DNA from: GCA-020344715 sp050115935
Lineage (GTDB): Archaea > Thermoproteota > Bathyarchaeia > Bathyarchaeales > Bathyarchaeaceae
Reading direction: 5' to 3'
DNA length: 16,954 nucleotides
Assembly (NCBI GenBank): GCA_050115935.1
Contig: JASFPO010000038.1
Span: 1 to 16,954, forward strand
Below, in pieces: positions 5,403 to 12,718 of the stretch. The position numbers and the translations under genes were made by a program. How positions within the stretch are numbered: the first letter of the stretch is position 1; each line of letters opens with the position of its first letter. The notes under the pieces are model-generated. The model searched no databases. It saw nothing but the letters and a program-made list of their open reading frames with translations, and was not told where the DNA came from.

Positions 5403-5642
5403 TTAGAGGAGCTCTATGAGCGAATTCCATCTATTAAGAAACTCAAGTCCCTTCTCTGTTGTTGCATACTTGGTTTTGCTGTGATGAACCCCTAGAAACC
5501 CTAGAATCTGCAGGCGAGCAAGATATTTGCTGACCATCTGCCACGACAGATTTGTCATGTACATCACATGGGTCTTGGGTCGCGGTTGCTTGCAATTGGC
5601 TAGTATTTCTGCAATTATCTCAAGATCAGTTCTCTTCGGCAT
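5403..5642 (-). CDS. Winged-helix protein, HTH_45-like archaeal regulator
   Basis: A 79-residue single-domain protein. The frame can be extended to an ATG at 5684, but that codon lies inside the TATA-like sequence TAATATATG (5682-5690). GGTGATG, well spaced before ATG 5640-5642, fixes the start there. The sequence follows the archaeal HTH_45 pattern: RTDLEIIAEILANCKQ, then TNLSWQMVSKYLARLQILGFL (second and recognition helices), a short wing with a polar turn, and KTKYATTEKGLEFLNRW at the end. Such proteins usually bind DNA as dimers and are very numerous in TACK archaea; targets are unknown. One oddity is the long NCKQPRPKTHVMYM segment, which matches the family's usual xxRKTxIMYxANLS stretch. 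Single gene, with its own promoter. Confidence 0.82.
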   Translation of the reverse strand: MPKRTDLEIIAEILANCKQPRPKTHVMYMTNLSWQMVSKYLARLQILGFLGVHHSKTKYATTEKGLEFLNRWNSLIELL

Positions 5643-5681
5643 TAACATCACCAAGGAGTTTTCCACATGCATACACAATCG

Positions 5682-5690
5682 CATATATTA
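5682..5690 (-). promoter_or_regulatory. TATA-like box for the HTH_45-like gene
   Basis: The minus strand reads TAATATATG, 40-48 nt before ATG 5642, predicting a leader of about 16 nt that includes GGTGATG. Confidence 0.5.
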
Positions 5691-5778
5691 GGGTTAAGCA
5701 AGAATCTTCTAGAAGAGAACTCTACACTCTGCCCGGGCCAATTGCCTTTCGTTGCCAGGATCTGCGCGCAGTTGCAAT

Positions 5779-6030
5779 CTACGATAATTGCTTTTCCTTG
5801 TCTTTGGTTCTTCGGCTGTAATACTCTCTTATCTTTTCTTCTTTGATTTTTTCAAGCATCTCTTTTCTTCGCTGCTCATTTTGCCCTTGGCGAATCAATG
5901 GGAAAACACGGTTTTGAGATGACTCATCTGACGGTTTCAATTTGGCAAGGATTAATACGTAGCAGACGAACAAGACTAAGATAGCTAGAATGCTCAAGGC
6001 AAGGTCTATCTGGATAGACATGTCCTTCAC
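5779..6030 (-). CDS. Small single-pass membrane protein with charged tail
   Basis: An 83-residue protein (from GTG 6030; 80 residues if ATG 6021 is used; neither start has a clearly better ribosome-binding site). One N-terminal hydrophobic helix (LALSILAILVLFVCYVLILA) anchors it, followed by a cytoplasmic tail that is strongly charged and probably helical (NEQRRKEMLEKIKEEKIREYYSRRTKDKEK). No catalytic or metal-binding motif is seen. A TATA-like GGATATAGA (6062-6070, minus-strand TCTATATCC) sits about 35 nt upstream. The next gene in the same direction also encodes a one-pass membrane protein with a soluble tail, so the two may work together, though about 90 bp and a promoter separate them. 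Function unknown. Confidence 0.62.
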   Translation of the reverse strand: MKDMSIQIDLALSILAILVLFVCYVLILAKLKPSDESSQNRVFPLIRQGQNEQRRKEMLEKIKEEKIREYYSRRTKDKEKQLS

Positions 6031-6123
6031 ATACTTCTCATAAATGATATCAGGGTCGCTTGGATATAGACTTAATGAATTTTGAATACTCAGTTTCCAT
6101 TCTGCGTACGTTAGACAATTTCT

Positions 6124-6426
6124 TCAGTTGACAGTTTTTCTCGATCCGCCTTTTCTTCCTTTTTCTTTATGCGCAAGACATTCAAATATGTCGGAGCAAC
6201 CCATACATTCAGAGGGAATAGGTTTACCTTTGGGAAATGAATTTAGATGTCCAATATGATATGGGCAAACATGAGTAGCAGACATTACTTTCTTAACTGT
6301 TCCCTGTAATATCTGCTTCAACCTGTCGACCTCTGTTGATTTCAACCACAATGAACGAAACAGAAACAGTACGACGACTATGAGCAACGTAACAGATGTT
6401 AGAATTAAGTAGTTGAATTCAAACAT
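6124..6426 (-). CDS. Small membrane-anchored protein with Cys/His metal-site motif
   Basis: The 100-residue protein begins with a membrane anchor (residues 5-25, YLILTSVTLLIVVVLFLFR). A short linker helix follows (STEVDRLKQILQGTVKKVM). A compact Cys/His module at 54-83 reads C54-P-Y-H57-x2-H60, then FPKGKPIPSEC74-x2-C77-x5-C83. The four cysteines and nearby histidines look like a zinc-binding or Fe-S-binding knuckle facing the cytoplasm. The arrangement CP-x-H ... PKGxPIPxECxGC ... ECL recurs in uncharacterised archaeal proteins as far as I recall, but I know no assigned function. The tail is Lys/Arg/Gly-rich (KEKGRKGGSRK). It sits behind the methyltransferase gene by 55 bp in the same direction and could be co-transcribed. 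Confidence 0.7.
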   Translation of the reverse strand: MFEFNYLILTSVTLLIVVVLFLFRSLWLKSTEVDRLKQILQGTVKKVMSATHVCPYHIGHLNSFPKGKPIPSECMGCSDIFECLAHKEKGRKGGSRKTVN

Positions 6427-6481
6427 GATTCTAATTTGGATATTTGTGGTAGAAATGGATTATGAAGAGAGAATAAAGAGT

Positions 6482-7171
6482 TTAGAGACTTACCAGCCCA
6501 TGCACATTCTTCTTACTGAGATAAGCGACTGAATCATATCCAATAACAAGCTCACCTTTGCTTTTCAAATAATCTCTCAAACGTTGTTCGTGGCGATTGT
6601 CCATAATTACGCCATAATCATTCTTTAATTCTAAACGAAATCTCTGAATGATGTCTTTTACACCTGGAAAGACGAGTTGACCTTTTAGGACGTGTTTCTC
6701 AAAAGAAAAATACTTGCATAGGAGCCTTTCAAGTTCAATGTAGAATGAAATATTCTTGATGTTTCTTCCATCTAATAACAAATCCATTACCTTGGTGAAC
6801 TCATCCTCAACAGAACCACACAACAAAAGAAAGACACCATCATCTGCCAGATGATCTGAGATATTCTTAACCGCTTTTGGAACATTATCCAAATACATAT
6901 ATCCCAACCACGTGGAAAATATCACATCAAACTTTCTGCCTAGCTGGACAGTTTCTATATTCTCGACCAAAAATTCCACATTTTCACACCGATTTCTCTT
7001 CCTAGCCTCTTCAACAGCAACCTTGTCGATATCAATAGCTATTATTTCTAAGGCTTTCTTTGCCAATGGAAATGTTATCCTTCCAGATCCACACCCAACC
7101 TCCAGAACAGATTTATCCTCCACATCAATCAATCGATTGATGTGCCTGATGTCTTCCTTCACTCGCATCAT
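6482..7171 (-). CDS. Class I SAM-dependent methyltransferase
   Basis: A 229-residue Rossmann-fold methyltransferase. Motif I is VLEVGCGSGR (residues 22-31), the glycine-rich S-adenosylmethionine loop. The acidic residue binding the ribose follows in IIAIDID (D47/D49). Motif post-II is NVEFLVENIETV, and the strand before the active site is FDVIFSTWLGYMYLDN. The Methyltransf_11/25-like core covers about residues 15-120; the rest is a less conserved region that probably defines the acceptor (lipid, small molecule or protein, not deducible). Two adjacent ATGs (7171 and 7168) are equally possible starts. A weak TATA-like CCTATTAGG lies near 7201-7209. There is no obvious functional link to its neighbours. 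Confidence 0.88.
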   Translation of the reverse strand: MMRVKEDIRHINRLIDVEDKSVLEVGCGSGRITFPLAKKALEIIAIDIDKVAVEEARKRNRCENVEFLVENIETVQLGRKFDVIFSTWLGYMYLDNVPKAVKNISDHLADDGVFLLLCGSVEDEFTKVMDLLLDGRNIKNISFYIELERLLCKYFSFEKHVLKGQLVFPGVKDIIQRFRLELKNDYGVIMDNRHEQRLRDYLKSKGELVIGYDSVAYLSKKNVHGLVSL

Positions 7172-7411
7172 AATGCTTCATTAAAATCAACCAAAGCTTT
7201 TCCTAATAGGTTTTGGTCTCAACCGTCTCCTTTTCTGCGCTTGCGTTTTGAGGCTCTCTTCAAAGAAGAATCGAGTTCAAAAGTGAAAGTGAGAGCTCAC
7301 AAGATGAAGGAATAACTTACTGTAATCCCAATACTGTCATTCATAGCTTAAGGAATTCGGTTGACCTTAAATGACACAGCTTAAGTAGTTGTGTCTCAAG
7401 CGAGTAACTGC
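7172..7411 (+). promoter_or_regulatory. Divergent promoter region between methyltransferase and kptA
   Basis: A TATA-like CCTTAAATG (7364-7372) lies about 40 nt before ATG 7412. The octamer AGCTTAAG occurs twice (7345-7352 and 7378-7385), 33 bp apart and so roughly on the same face of the helix, flanking the box. These may be protein-binding sites or alternative TATA elements. I saw no RNA gene in this interval. Confidence 0.35.
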
Positions 7412-7963
7412 ATGGAACAAAATTTGAAGACTGAAGTCAGCAAGTACATGAGTTACCTTCTTAGGCACGATCCTGAAAACTTGAAAATGGATAGACATGG
7501 CTTTGTTGATCTGGACCAGCTTGCTGAGAAAGTAAGAGAACGCTTTCAAGTGGACAAGAAACTCATTTTGGAAATAGTTGAGAAAAGTGACAGAAAGCGA
7601 TTCGAAATTCGAGAAGACAAGATCAGAGCTACGTATGGCCACACGATTGCCGTAAAACTCGAACTGGAAGAAGACAAAACAGTAAAACTGCTCTATCATG
7701 GAACTACACCAGATGCAGCCTCAAGGATTCTAAGGAAAGGCCTCAAACCTATGAAGAGAAGGTGGGTACATCTGTCCCCTACCATTAGAATAGCAAAAGA
7801 AGTAGGATTGAGAAGAACTCGAAAACCTGTCATCTTGGAGATAGATGCTGAAGCAGCTAGAAAGAAAGGAGCGCGATTCTACAAAACAAGTGACATAGTC
7901 TACCTGTGCAACGATCTATCGCAAGAATTCATCAAACTTGCAAAAACAGAAAGAATCACGTGA
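7412..7963 (+). CDS. kptA: RNA 2'-phosphotransferase (Tpt1/KptA family)
   Basis: The 183-residue protein carries the full family signature. YLLRHDPENLKMDRHGFVDL holds the Arg-His pair (R18, H19) of the active site. IRATYGHT follows with R72, then the ADP-ribose-binding segment LLYHGTTPDAASRILRKGLKP, the KRRWVHLSPT strand, and the C-terminal block GARFYKTSDIVYLCNDL. Tpt1 enzymes remove an internal RNA 2'-phosphate by transferring it to NAD+, releasing nicotinamide and ADP-ribose 1''-2''-cyclic phosphate. In fungi this completes tRNA splicing. Archaea ligate spliced tRNA without leaving a 2'-phosphate, so the archaeal substrate is open. An in-frame GTG lies at 7391; ATG 7412 gives the usual N-terminal length and is preferred, although neither has a strong ribosome-binding site. 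Confidence 0.95.
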   Translation: MEQNLKTEVSKYMSYLLRHDPENLKMDRHGFVDLDQLAEKVRERFQVDKKLILEIVEKSDRKRFEIREDKIRATYGHTIAVKLELEEDKTVKLLYHGTTPDAASRILRKGLKPMKRRWVHLSPTIRIAKEVGLRRTRKPVILEIDAEAARKKGARFYKTSDIVYLCNDLSQEFIKLAKTERIT

Positions 7964-7989
7964 GCTCAGGGTAGAACTGGAAGCTGATG

Positions 7990-8000
7990 TGGCTTTTTCG
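7990..8000 (+). terminator. Weak T-rich terminator after kptA
   Basis: TGGCTTTTTCG lies about 30 bp past the stop codon in the 41-bp gap between convergent genes. Confidence 0.35.
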
Positions 8001-8004
8001 GTCT

Positions 8005-8475
8005 TCACAACTTTGCCAATGACTTATCGTAATCGACAACAATGAATTTCTTGCCCTTTTGAACAACCTTGTGTCCTTCTTTCTCCAAAAGGTTCTTCTG
8101 AGTTTCAACTCCTCCAGGATATTTCGGGTTTATTATTCCTCCAGTTTTCAGGGTGCGCCAGTAGGGAGTAATGTCTTTTTCACCTTCTTGTTGCTGTTCT
8201 TCAGCAGCGTTGGCTGCCACCCAAGCGAAAATGCCAGTCGTAATGGGACAGCCAATCGTTGCGTTGTGTTTCCTTGCTAGAGCCGAGCGAATTTCATTAA
8301 TAGTAACAAGTCTTCCTTCCGGCACGCTTTTCATCATTTCATTGACTTCCATTGGTGCTGGGATAACCACTGTACCCGTGCCCCATCTCTTGCTCATCTT
8401 GTCAGTGATTTCTTCCACTTTTGGCAGGTTCTTGCTATCTCTCAGTTTTTCAGACCATGTCTTTTTCTTTGGCAT
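8005..8475 (-). CDS. MGMT-family, alkyltransferase-like DNA-binding protein (no catalytic Cys)
   Basis: The 156-residue protein matches the DNA-binding domain of O6-alkylguanine-DNA alkyltransferases. The helix-turn-helix part is VPEGRLVTINEIRSALARKH, then GCPITTGIFAWVAANAAEE, then TPYWRTLKTGG in the position of the active-site PCHRV loop, and finally PGGVETQKNLLEKEGHKV, which parallels the family's Q-x2-LL-x2-EG end. The reactive cysteine is absent: the loop reads P104-Y105-W106-R107. The only cysteine, C76, is on another helix. This suggests an alkyltransferase-like protein that recognises damaged or altered DNA without repairing it directly, as established for ATL proteins with substituted Cys; here that is inference. 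The N-terminus is basic and extended. A TATA-like TTTATTAAG lies about 35 nt upstream of the ATG. Confidence 0.78.
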   Translation of the reverse strand: MPKKKTWSEKLRDSKNLPKVEEITDKMSKRWGTGTVVIPAPMEVNEMMKSVPEGRLVTINEIRSALARKHNATIGCPITTGIFAWVAANAAEEQQQEGEKDITPYWRTLKTGGIINPKYPGGVETQKNLLEKEGHKVVQKGKKFIVVDYDKSLAKL

Positions 8476-8537
8476 AGTTTTTCCCCAACCCTAGTCTTTC
8501 AATATTCTTAATAAATCTTCAACAGATCATGCATTTC

Positions 8538-9305
8538 TTAAACTCTAGACTTCTGTATCAGATCTTCGACTTTCGCTTTTTTCAGCAGGTTGACATGTTC
8601 GACAAGCTCCGTGACAACAAGCTCACAGATTTTCTCTCCTTTTTCTGCACTGGCTGTGGTTGATCTTCCAGTCAATCCCGAACTCGTCTTATCAACGACA
8701 TCAAGTGAAAGAGTTATGCCCTCTGTCTGTACGAAGTGTTCTCGCCGTTCTCCATCCACGGCCTTACCCATGTCGACAATAGTTGGGTGTAAGGCCAGAT
8801 TCAGTGATGTTTCCTCAGCACAAGCATGTCTTCTTTCTTCTGGCGTGAAAAGATCCAGCAGAAGCTTGGCAGCTGCTTCCCACCATGAAAATACCGACAC
8901 GAAAATTTCCTTCTCTCTCAATTCTCTAGCTAGCTCCATAAGAACGGGCAAGTTGCCACCGTGTCCATTAACTATCACGAGTTTTTGTACTCCATTGTAC
9001 TTCAACGCGAGGCACACCTCCCTCACATAGTTTTTGAAAATTCTTGGTGATATGTAGATGGTTCCCCAAAACTGTCTGTGATGCGAACTTACGCCGTAAG
9101 GTATTACGGGCAAGCATAGGATTCCTGTTCGTTTGGCTGTTTCTTCAGCTATAGCCTTAGCTATCAAGTGGTCCGTTCCTAATGGATTCTGTGGCCCATG
9201 TTGCTCATTTGAACCAACTGGAAGAACTGCGAGGTCATTCTTGGTGAAATACTCCTTGGCTTCAGTCCAACTCATTTCATGAAGCAGAACCGTCAACGCT
9301 TTCAC
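8538..9305 (-). CDS. Creatininase-family amidohydrolase (ArfB-like possible)
   Basis: The 255-residue protein carries the creatininase metal-binding motifs. LPVGSNEQHGPQNPLGTDH supplies E34, H36 and D45. YGVSSHHRQFWGTIY follows, then IVNGHGGN with H115, and later HACAEETSLNLALHP with a glutamate ligand candidate. These enzymes use two divalent metals to hydrolyse amide-like bonds. In archaea one member (ArfB) is the formamide hydrolase acting after GTP opening on the way to riboflavin and F420; others act on unknown substrates, so the exact reaction is open. The start is GTG 9303-9305, which gives the family's normal N-terminus; an ATG ten codons in (9275) would cut a conserved strand. The gene points away from the chelatase-type gene. 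Confidence 0.85.
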   Translation of the reverse strand: MKALTVLLHEMSWTEAKEYFTKNDLAVLPVGSNEQHGPQNPLGTDHLIAKAIAEETAKRTGILCLPVIPYGVSSHHRQFWGTIYISPRIFKNYVREVCLALKYNGVQKLVIVNGHGGNLPVLMELARELREKEIFVSVFSWWEAAAKLLLDLFTPEERRHACAEETSLNLALHPTIVDMGKAVDGERREHFVQTEGITLSLDVVDKTSSGLTGRSTTASAEKGEKICELVVTELVEHVNLLKKAKVEDLIQKSRV

Positions 9306-9494
9306 CTTTATACATGGATTCGTTTATTGTAGGATAACTGAATTAAAGTTTGCAGTCTAGAACAAAGAGATCTTTGATTGCCCTGTTCTCCCGCTAACGT
9401 TCCTTTCACTCATGCTTGAGAATCAGAAACCCAGTTCAGTAGATTCATTTAAATGTTCTAGAATCATTGAAATAATAATCGGTGTAAGAGCCAG
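9306..9494 (+). promoter_or_regulatory. Divergent promoter region of creatininase-like and chelatase-like genes
   Basis: CATTTAAATG (9447-9456) is a TATA-like element about 40 nt before the TTG start at 9495. The interval has no ORF or RNA gene that I can support. Confidence 0.4.
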
Positions 9495-11996
9495 TTGAAA
9501 AGACGTATACTCTTTCCTTTTTCAGCCGTAGTAGGCTTGAACAAGCTTAAACTAGCTGTCTTGATTAACGCTATCAACCCTAAGATAGGCGGCGTATTGA
9601 TTCGAGGTCCTAAAGGTTCGGGAAAAACAACGATTGTGCGCGCTTTAGCTGATATCTTACCGGAGATTTCTGTTGTCAAGGATTGTCCCTTCAACTGTAG
9701 CCCCCACGACCTGTCTAACATGTGCCCTGCATGTAGTGACCGCTACCATAAGAAGACAAATCTGACTCCGGAGAATCGAGAAATGACGGTCGTTGACTTG
9801 CCTTTGGGCGCCACAGAAGACCGAGTCGTGGGCAGCCTAGATGTAGAGAAAGCCATCAAGTTGGGAATTGAAGCTCTTGAACCAGGTGTTCTGGCTGAAG
9901 CTAACCAAAACATCTTATACGTAGATGAAGTCAACCTGCTTCCCGACCACATCGCTGACGACTTGCTAGATGCTGCTGCAACAGGTTGGAATGTTGTTGA
10001 ACGCGAGGGAATTTCTGTCAGTCACCCCTCCCGATTCATTTTCATCGGTACTATGAACCCTGAAGAAGGAGAGCTTCGCCCACAACTTCTAGACCGTTTT
10101 CCCCTGTCTGTGAGTGTAGAGAGAATAAGTACAGTTGACGATAGAATGCAGGTTGTGAGGAGAAACCTTGAATTCGAAAGAGATCCCGAAAACTTCCTGA
10201 AGAGATATTCTCCCACTCAAAAAGAGCTAAGGAAGAAAATTGTTCAGGCAAGGAAAGTTCTGTCTAAGGTGCAGATACCTGAAAAGCTTCTTGGAGCCAT
10301 ATGCAAAGCCTGTCTGGACCTCAAAGTTGACGGAATGAGGCCCGACATAGTCATCAGCAAAGCCGCACAAACACTGGCTGCGTTTGAGGATAGAAAGGCC
10401 ATAACTTTAGATGATGTTCTAGTAGCCTCAGATCTCGCCCTAAGTCATAGAACAAGAGAAGGCGGATTCTTAGAACCAGCTACAACAGAGGAAATCAAGA
10501 AGATTTTCATGGCAGCTATCAAGGAAGTTAGATATCTGCCTGCAGAGACAGTTCAAGAAGTAGATGAAAAGAAAGAAAAGGCAAAAGGTGTAGAGTCACC
10601 GAGCTGGGTCAAAGCTGCTTTCAAGGAGATAGGAGACACAAGCGAAAAACACGAGGACTTCTTCCGAAAGACGCTCTACCGGCACCGACTGTGGAGACGC
10701 ATTAACAGACTCTTTTTCACGCTAAGTACACACGTGTTTGGAATCACAAAGAGACTGAAAAATGCCATTCAAGAAGCGCCCATTGTGGATAGTGTCGTTA
10801 AGGGAAGGAAATCAAAAGCTACAGGTTACAGCGGAGGTAAGATCCCTGATAAGAAGAAAGCCAAACAATTCTCTTTCACAACAGGAAAGCGCGATGAACC
10901 CTCTGAAAAGCCAGAACTTGGAATAGCAAAGATATCAGGGGAGAAAATGAAAGGAATCCCTACAGTCAGCTCAGCAGTGAGACGTTCAGATATGGTTGCA
11001 GGTATTTCCCTGTTCAGCAGAATCAAGGAAACTACCCTCACCTCTTTCAAGTTATTGTTCAAAGTGAAAGCTTCTTCTACCAGAAAGATTGGAAGTCACG
11101 CGGGCAAGAGAGCTGAAACCATAACAACATTGCATAGAGGTCGACCACGTGGTTGGAAATTTCCTAAAGGCAGACCTAGAGATGTGCATTTCCCAGCAAC
11201 TATTAGAGCGGCAGCGCTAAAACAGAAACATCGAGAGAGGCCCCTTGAAACTGCGCTCAAGATAAGTGTTGAAGATATACGCGAGAAATTGCGTCTGTAC
11301 AAGGCGCCGATGACTTTGATCTTTGTTATTGACTTGAGCGGTTCCATGATGCTTAACATTGCAGCCGTTAAGAATGCTTTGCTTAAGCTTCATAGAGATG
11401 CGTATCGGTATCGAGATAAGGTAGGTTTAGTGGCTTTAAAAGACACAGGCGCCGTCGTTGTCCAGCATCCAATAACAAACCTGAGAGTTGTAGCAAACAA
11501 ACTGATCGGATTGAAGATCAGCGGCTATACGCCGTTAGCTGCTGGAATGCTCAAGGCTAGAGAAGTCCTAAAGGAGACGAACCGAAGAAACAGGTCAACA
11601 ATACCTGTTATGGTCATAATAACCGATGGTAGCGCTAACGTGCCCCTGTCTAGAAGCCTAGAGACCAGTGAAATTCGCCACTTTGATGAGGTTGGCATTG
11701 TTACGCGCCAGTTCGAAGAGCTGGCTGTTAGAGACGTTGTATCAGTTTCAAAGATGATTCGAAAAGAGGGAGTATACACTGTGGTTGTGAACACGAACCC
11801 TCATTTTTATGGGAGGGAAACCTATGGTTTTTCGGTTACTAGGCAGATAGCCTCGATAACCGGCGGGAGTCTTCATGTGGTTGGAAGACTTGCAGGTGAA
11901 GAAGAACTTGCAGAGAACATCTTTGAAAAGATAGCTGAAGACCAGAAGTTGATTGCCTACAAAGTGGGGCATCCTCAACCGTCTTACAGGATTTGA
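9495..11996 (+). CDS. Fused ChlI/ChlD-type chelatase AAA+ ATPase with VWA domain
   Basis: An 833-residue protein joining both motor subunits of metal chelatases. Residues 1-350 are AAA+: Walker A GPKGSGKT (38-45), a four-cysteine insert CPFNC-x8-CPAC (C64, C68, C77, C80) often seen in archaeal members, Walker B ILYVDEV (140-146), sensor-1 TMNPEEGE and arginine-finger segment LLDRFPL (198-204). A basic linker (350-600) follows. The C-terminus is a von Willebrand A domain with a complete MIDAS: D613-L-S615-G-S617, T679 and D711. In (bacterio)chlorophyll and cobalamin synthesis such motors drive Mg or Co insertion by a large catalytic subunit (ChlH/CobN). None is encoded in this window, so the metal and partner are unknown. 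TTG is the start because GTG/ATG alternatives are absent and the alignment to the usual FPFSAVVG opening is exact. Confidence 0.9.
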   Translation: MKRRILFPFSAVVGLNKLKLAVLINAINPKIGGVLIRGPKGSGKTTIVRALADILPEISVVKDCPFNCSPHDLSNMCPACSDRYHKKTNLTPENREMTVVDLPLGATEDRVVGSLDVEKAIKLGIEALEPGVLAEANQNILYVDEVNLLPDHIADDLLDAAATGWNVVEREGISVSHPSRFIFIGTMNPEEGELRPQLLDRFPLSVSVERISTVDDRMQVVRRNLEFERDPENFLKRYSPTQKELRKKIVQARKVLSKVQIPEKLLGAICKACLDLKVDGMRPDIVISKAAQTLAAFEDRKAITLDDVLVASDLALSHRTREGGFLEPATTEEIKKIFMAAIKEVRYLPAETVQEVDEKKEKAKGVESPSWVKAAFKEIGDTSEKHEDFFRKTLYRHRLWRRINRLFFTLSTHVFGITKRLKNAIQEAPIVDSVVKGRKSKATGYSGGKIPDKKKAKQFSFTTGKRDEPSEKPELGIAKISGEKMKGIPTVSSAVRRSDMVAGISLFSRIKETTLTSFKLLFKVKASSTRKIGSHAGKRAETITTLHRGRPRGWKFPKGRPRDVHFPATIRAAALKQKHRERPLETALKISVEDIREKLRLYKAPMTLIFVIDLSGSMMLNIAAVKNALLKLHRDAYRYRDKVGLVALKDTGAVVVQHPITNLRVVANKLIGLKISGYTPLAAGMLKAREVLKETNRRNRSTIPVMVIITDGSANVPLSRSLETSEIRHFDEVGIVTRQFEELAVRDVVSVSKMIRKEGVYTVVVNTNPHFYGRETYGFSVTRQIASITGGSLHVVGRLAGEEELAENIFEKIAEDQKLIAYKVGHPQPSYRI

Positions 11997-12025
11997 GACG
12001 AAGTTTTGGCATCTCTCTGCACTAT

Positions 12026-12036
12026 AGATTTAAATC
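12026..12036 (+). promoter_or_regulatory. TATA-like box for the PurE-family gene
   Basis: GATTTAAATCG is a palindromic AT-rich box about 40 nt before ATG 12075. GAGGGATTAG serves as ribosome-binding site. Confidence 0.45.
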
Positions 12037-12074
12037 GTGTAGGGAAGATTATGAGTGATTCATGAGGGATTAGA

Positions 12075-12605
12075 ATGGCTAAACAGAGAATTGTCGTATG
12101 GATGGGTTCATCTAGCGACGTTCCTTTTGCTCATCGTATTGGAGATTTTGTTGAAGATGAAGGATTTTCTGTGCAGTGTGAATACCGTGTGAGTTCAGCG
12201 CACAAAACTCCTGGAAAGCTGCTGAAGGAGTTGGAAGTTTACGAGCAATCTGGCGACAACATTGTCTATATTACCGTAGCTGGCCTATCCGACGCTCTCT
12301 CAGGAGTCGTCTCCGGCTATTCAAGCTATCCAGTTATCGCCTGTTCTCCAGACGCTGAAAAACAAGGTTGGTCAAAAGTTTTCTCTTCAGTTATGACCCC
12401 AAGAGGCGTGGCGGTATCTTACGTAGTAAAGCCGGAAAACGCTGCCTTAACAGCTGTTAAGATCCTTGCATTGTCAAATCCTTCGCTCTACAAGGAGATC
12501 GCAAGGTTCATGCAAAAAATGAGAAAGACTGTTGAAATGGCCGATGAAGAACTGAAGAAAAAGGAAGGCTTTGAGCTCCACAGAGAGCATGTTGGGGCAG
12601 GATAA
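12075..12605 (+). CDS. purE: PurE-family AIR carboxylase, class II (PAICS-like) type
   Basis: The 176-residue protein is a PurE-fold enzyme of purine synthesis, which carboxylates or rearranges aminoimidazole ribonucleotide. It shows the phosphate loop GSSSDVP (11-17), the active-site segment SAHKTP (41-46, H43), AGLSDALSGVVSGYSSYPVI (69-88) and NAALTAVKIL (122-131). Bacterial N5-CAIR mutases (class I) usually read SAHRTP and AGGAAHLPG. Here the Lys after His and the AG-x-S-x2-L-x-G-VVSG-x4-PVI pattern resemble the AIR-carboxylase half of animal PAICS and of Treponema PurE, which use CO2 directly without ATP or PurK. No purK is in the window. The class assignment is inference from motifs. It stands alone, 79 bp behind the chelatase-like gene. 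Confidence 0.88.
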   Translation: MAKQRIVVWMGSSSDVPFAHRIGDFVEDEGFSVQCEYRVSSAHKTPGKLLKELEVYEQSGDNIVYITVAGLSDALSGVVSGYSSYPVIACSPDAEKQGWSKVFSSVMTPRGVAVSYVVKPENAALTAVKILALSNPSLYKEIARFMQKMRKTVEMADEELKKKEGFELHREHVGAG

Positions 12606-12666
12606 GAATCTAACGATTATCACGTATTGTCCTCAATGGGAATAATCAATCACATTTGTCGTATTT

Positions 12667-12687
12667 AGAAAGGGAAACCCTTAAAAA
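12667..12687 (+). promoter_or_regulatory. Promoter of the NuoE/NuoF/Fe-S/GltB-like operon
   Basis: GAAACCCTTAAAAAG (12673-12687) combines a purine-rich upstream element with a TTAAAAA box, predicting transcription start near 12708. The flanking AAGGG-AAA-CCCTT is a short inverted repeat over the box. Confidence 0.5.
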
Positions 12688-12718
12688 GAACGCTTTGCTC
12701 AGAAAGATATTCTGCGAG

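Noticed and set aside
6005..6020. Inverted repeat GTCTATC-TG-GATAGAC
   Set aside because: It lies within the first codons of the small membrane protein and reflects its coding sequence; its position does not suggest a start-site operator.
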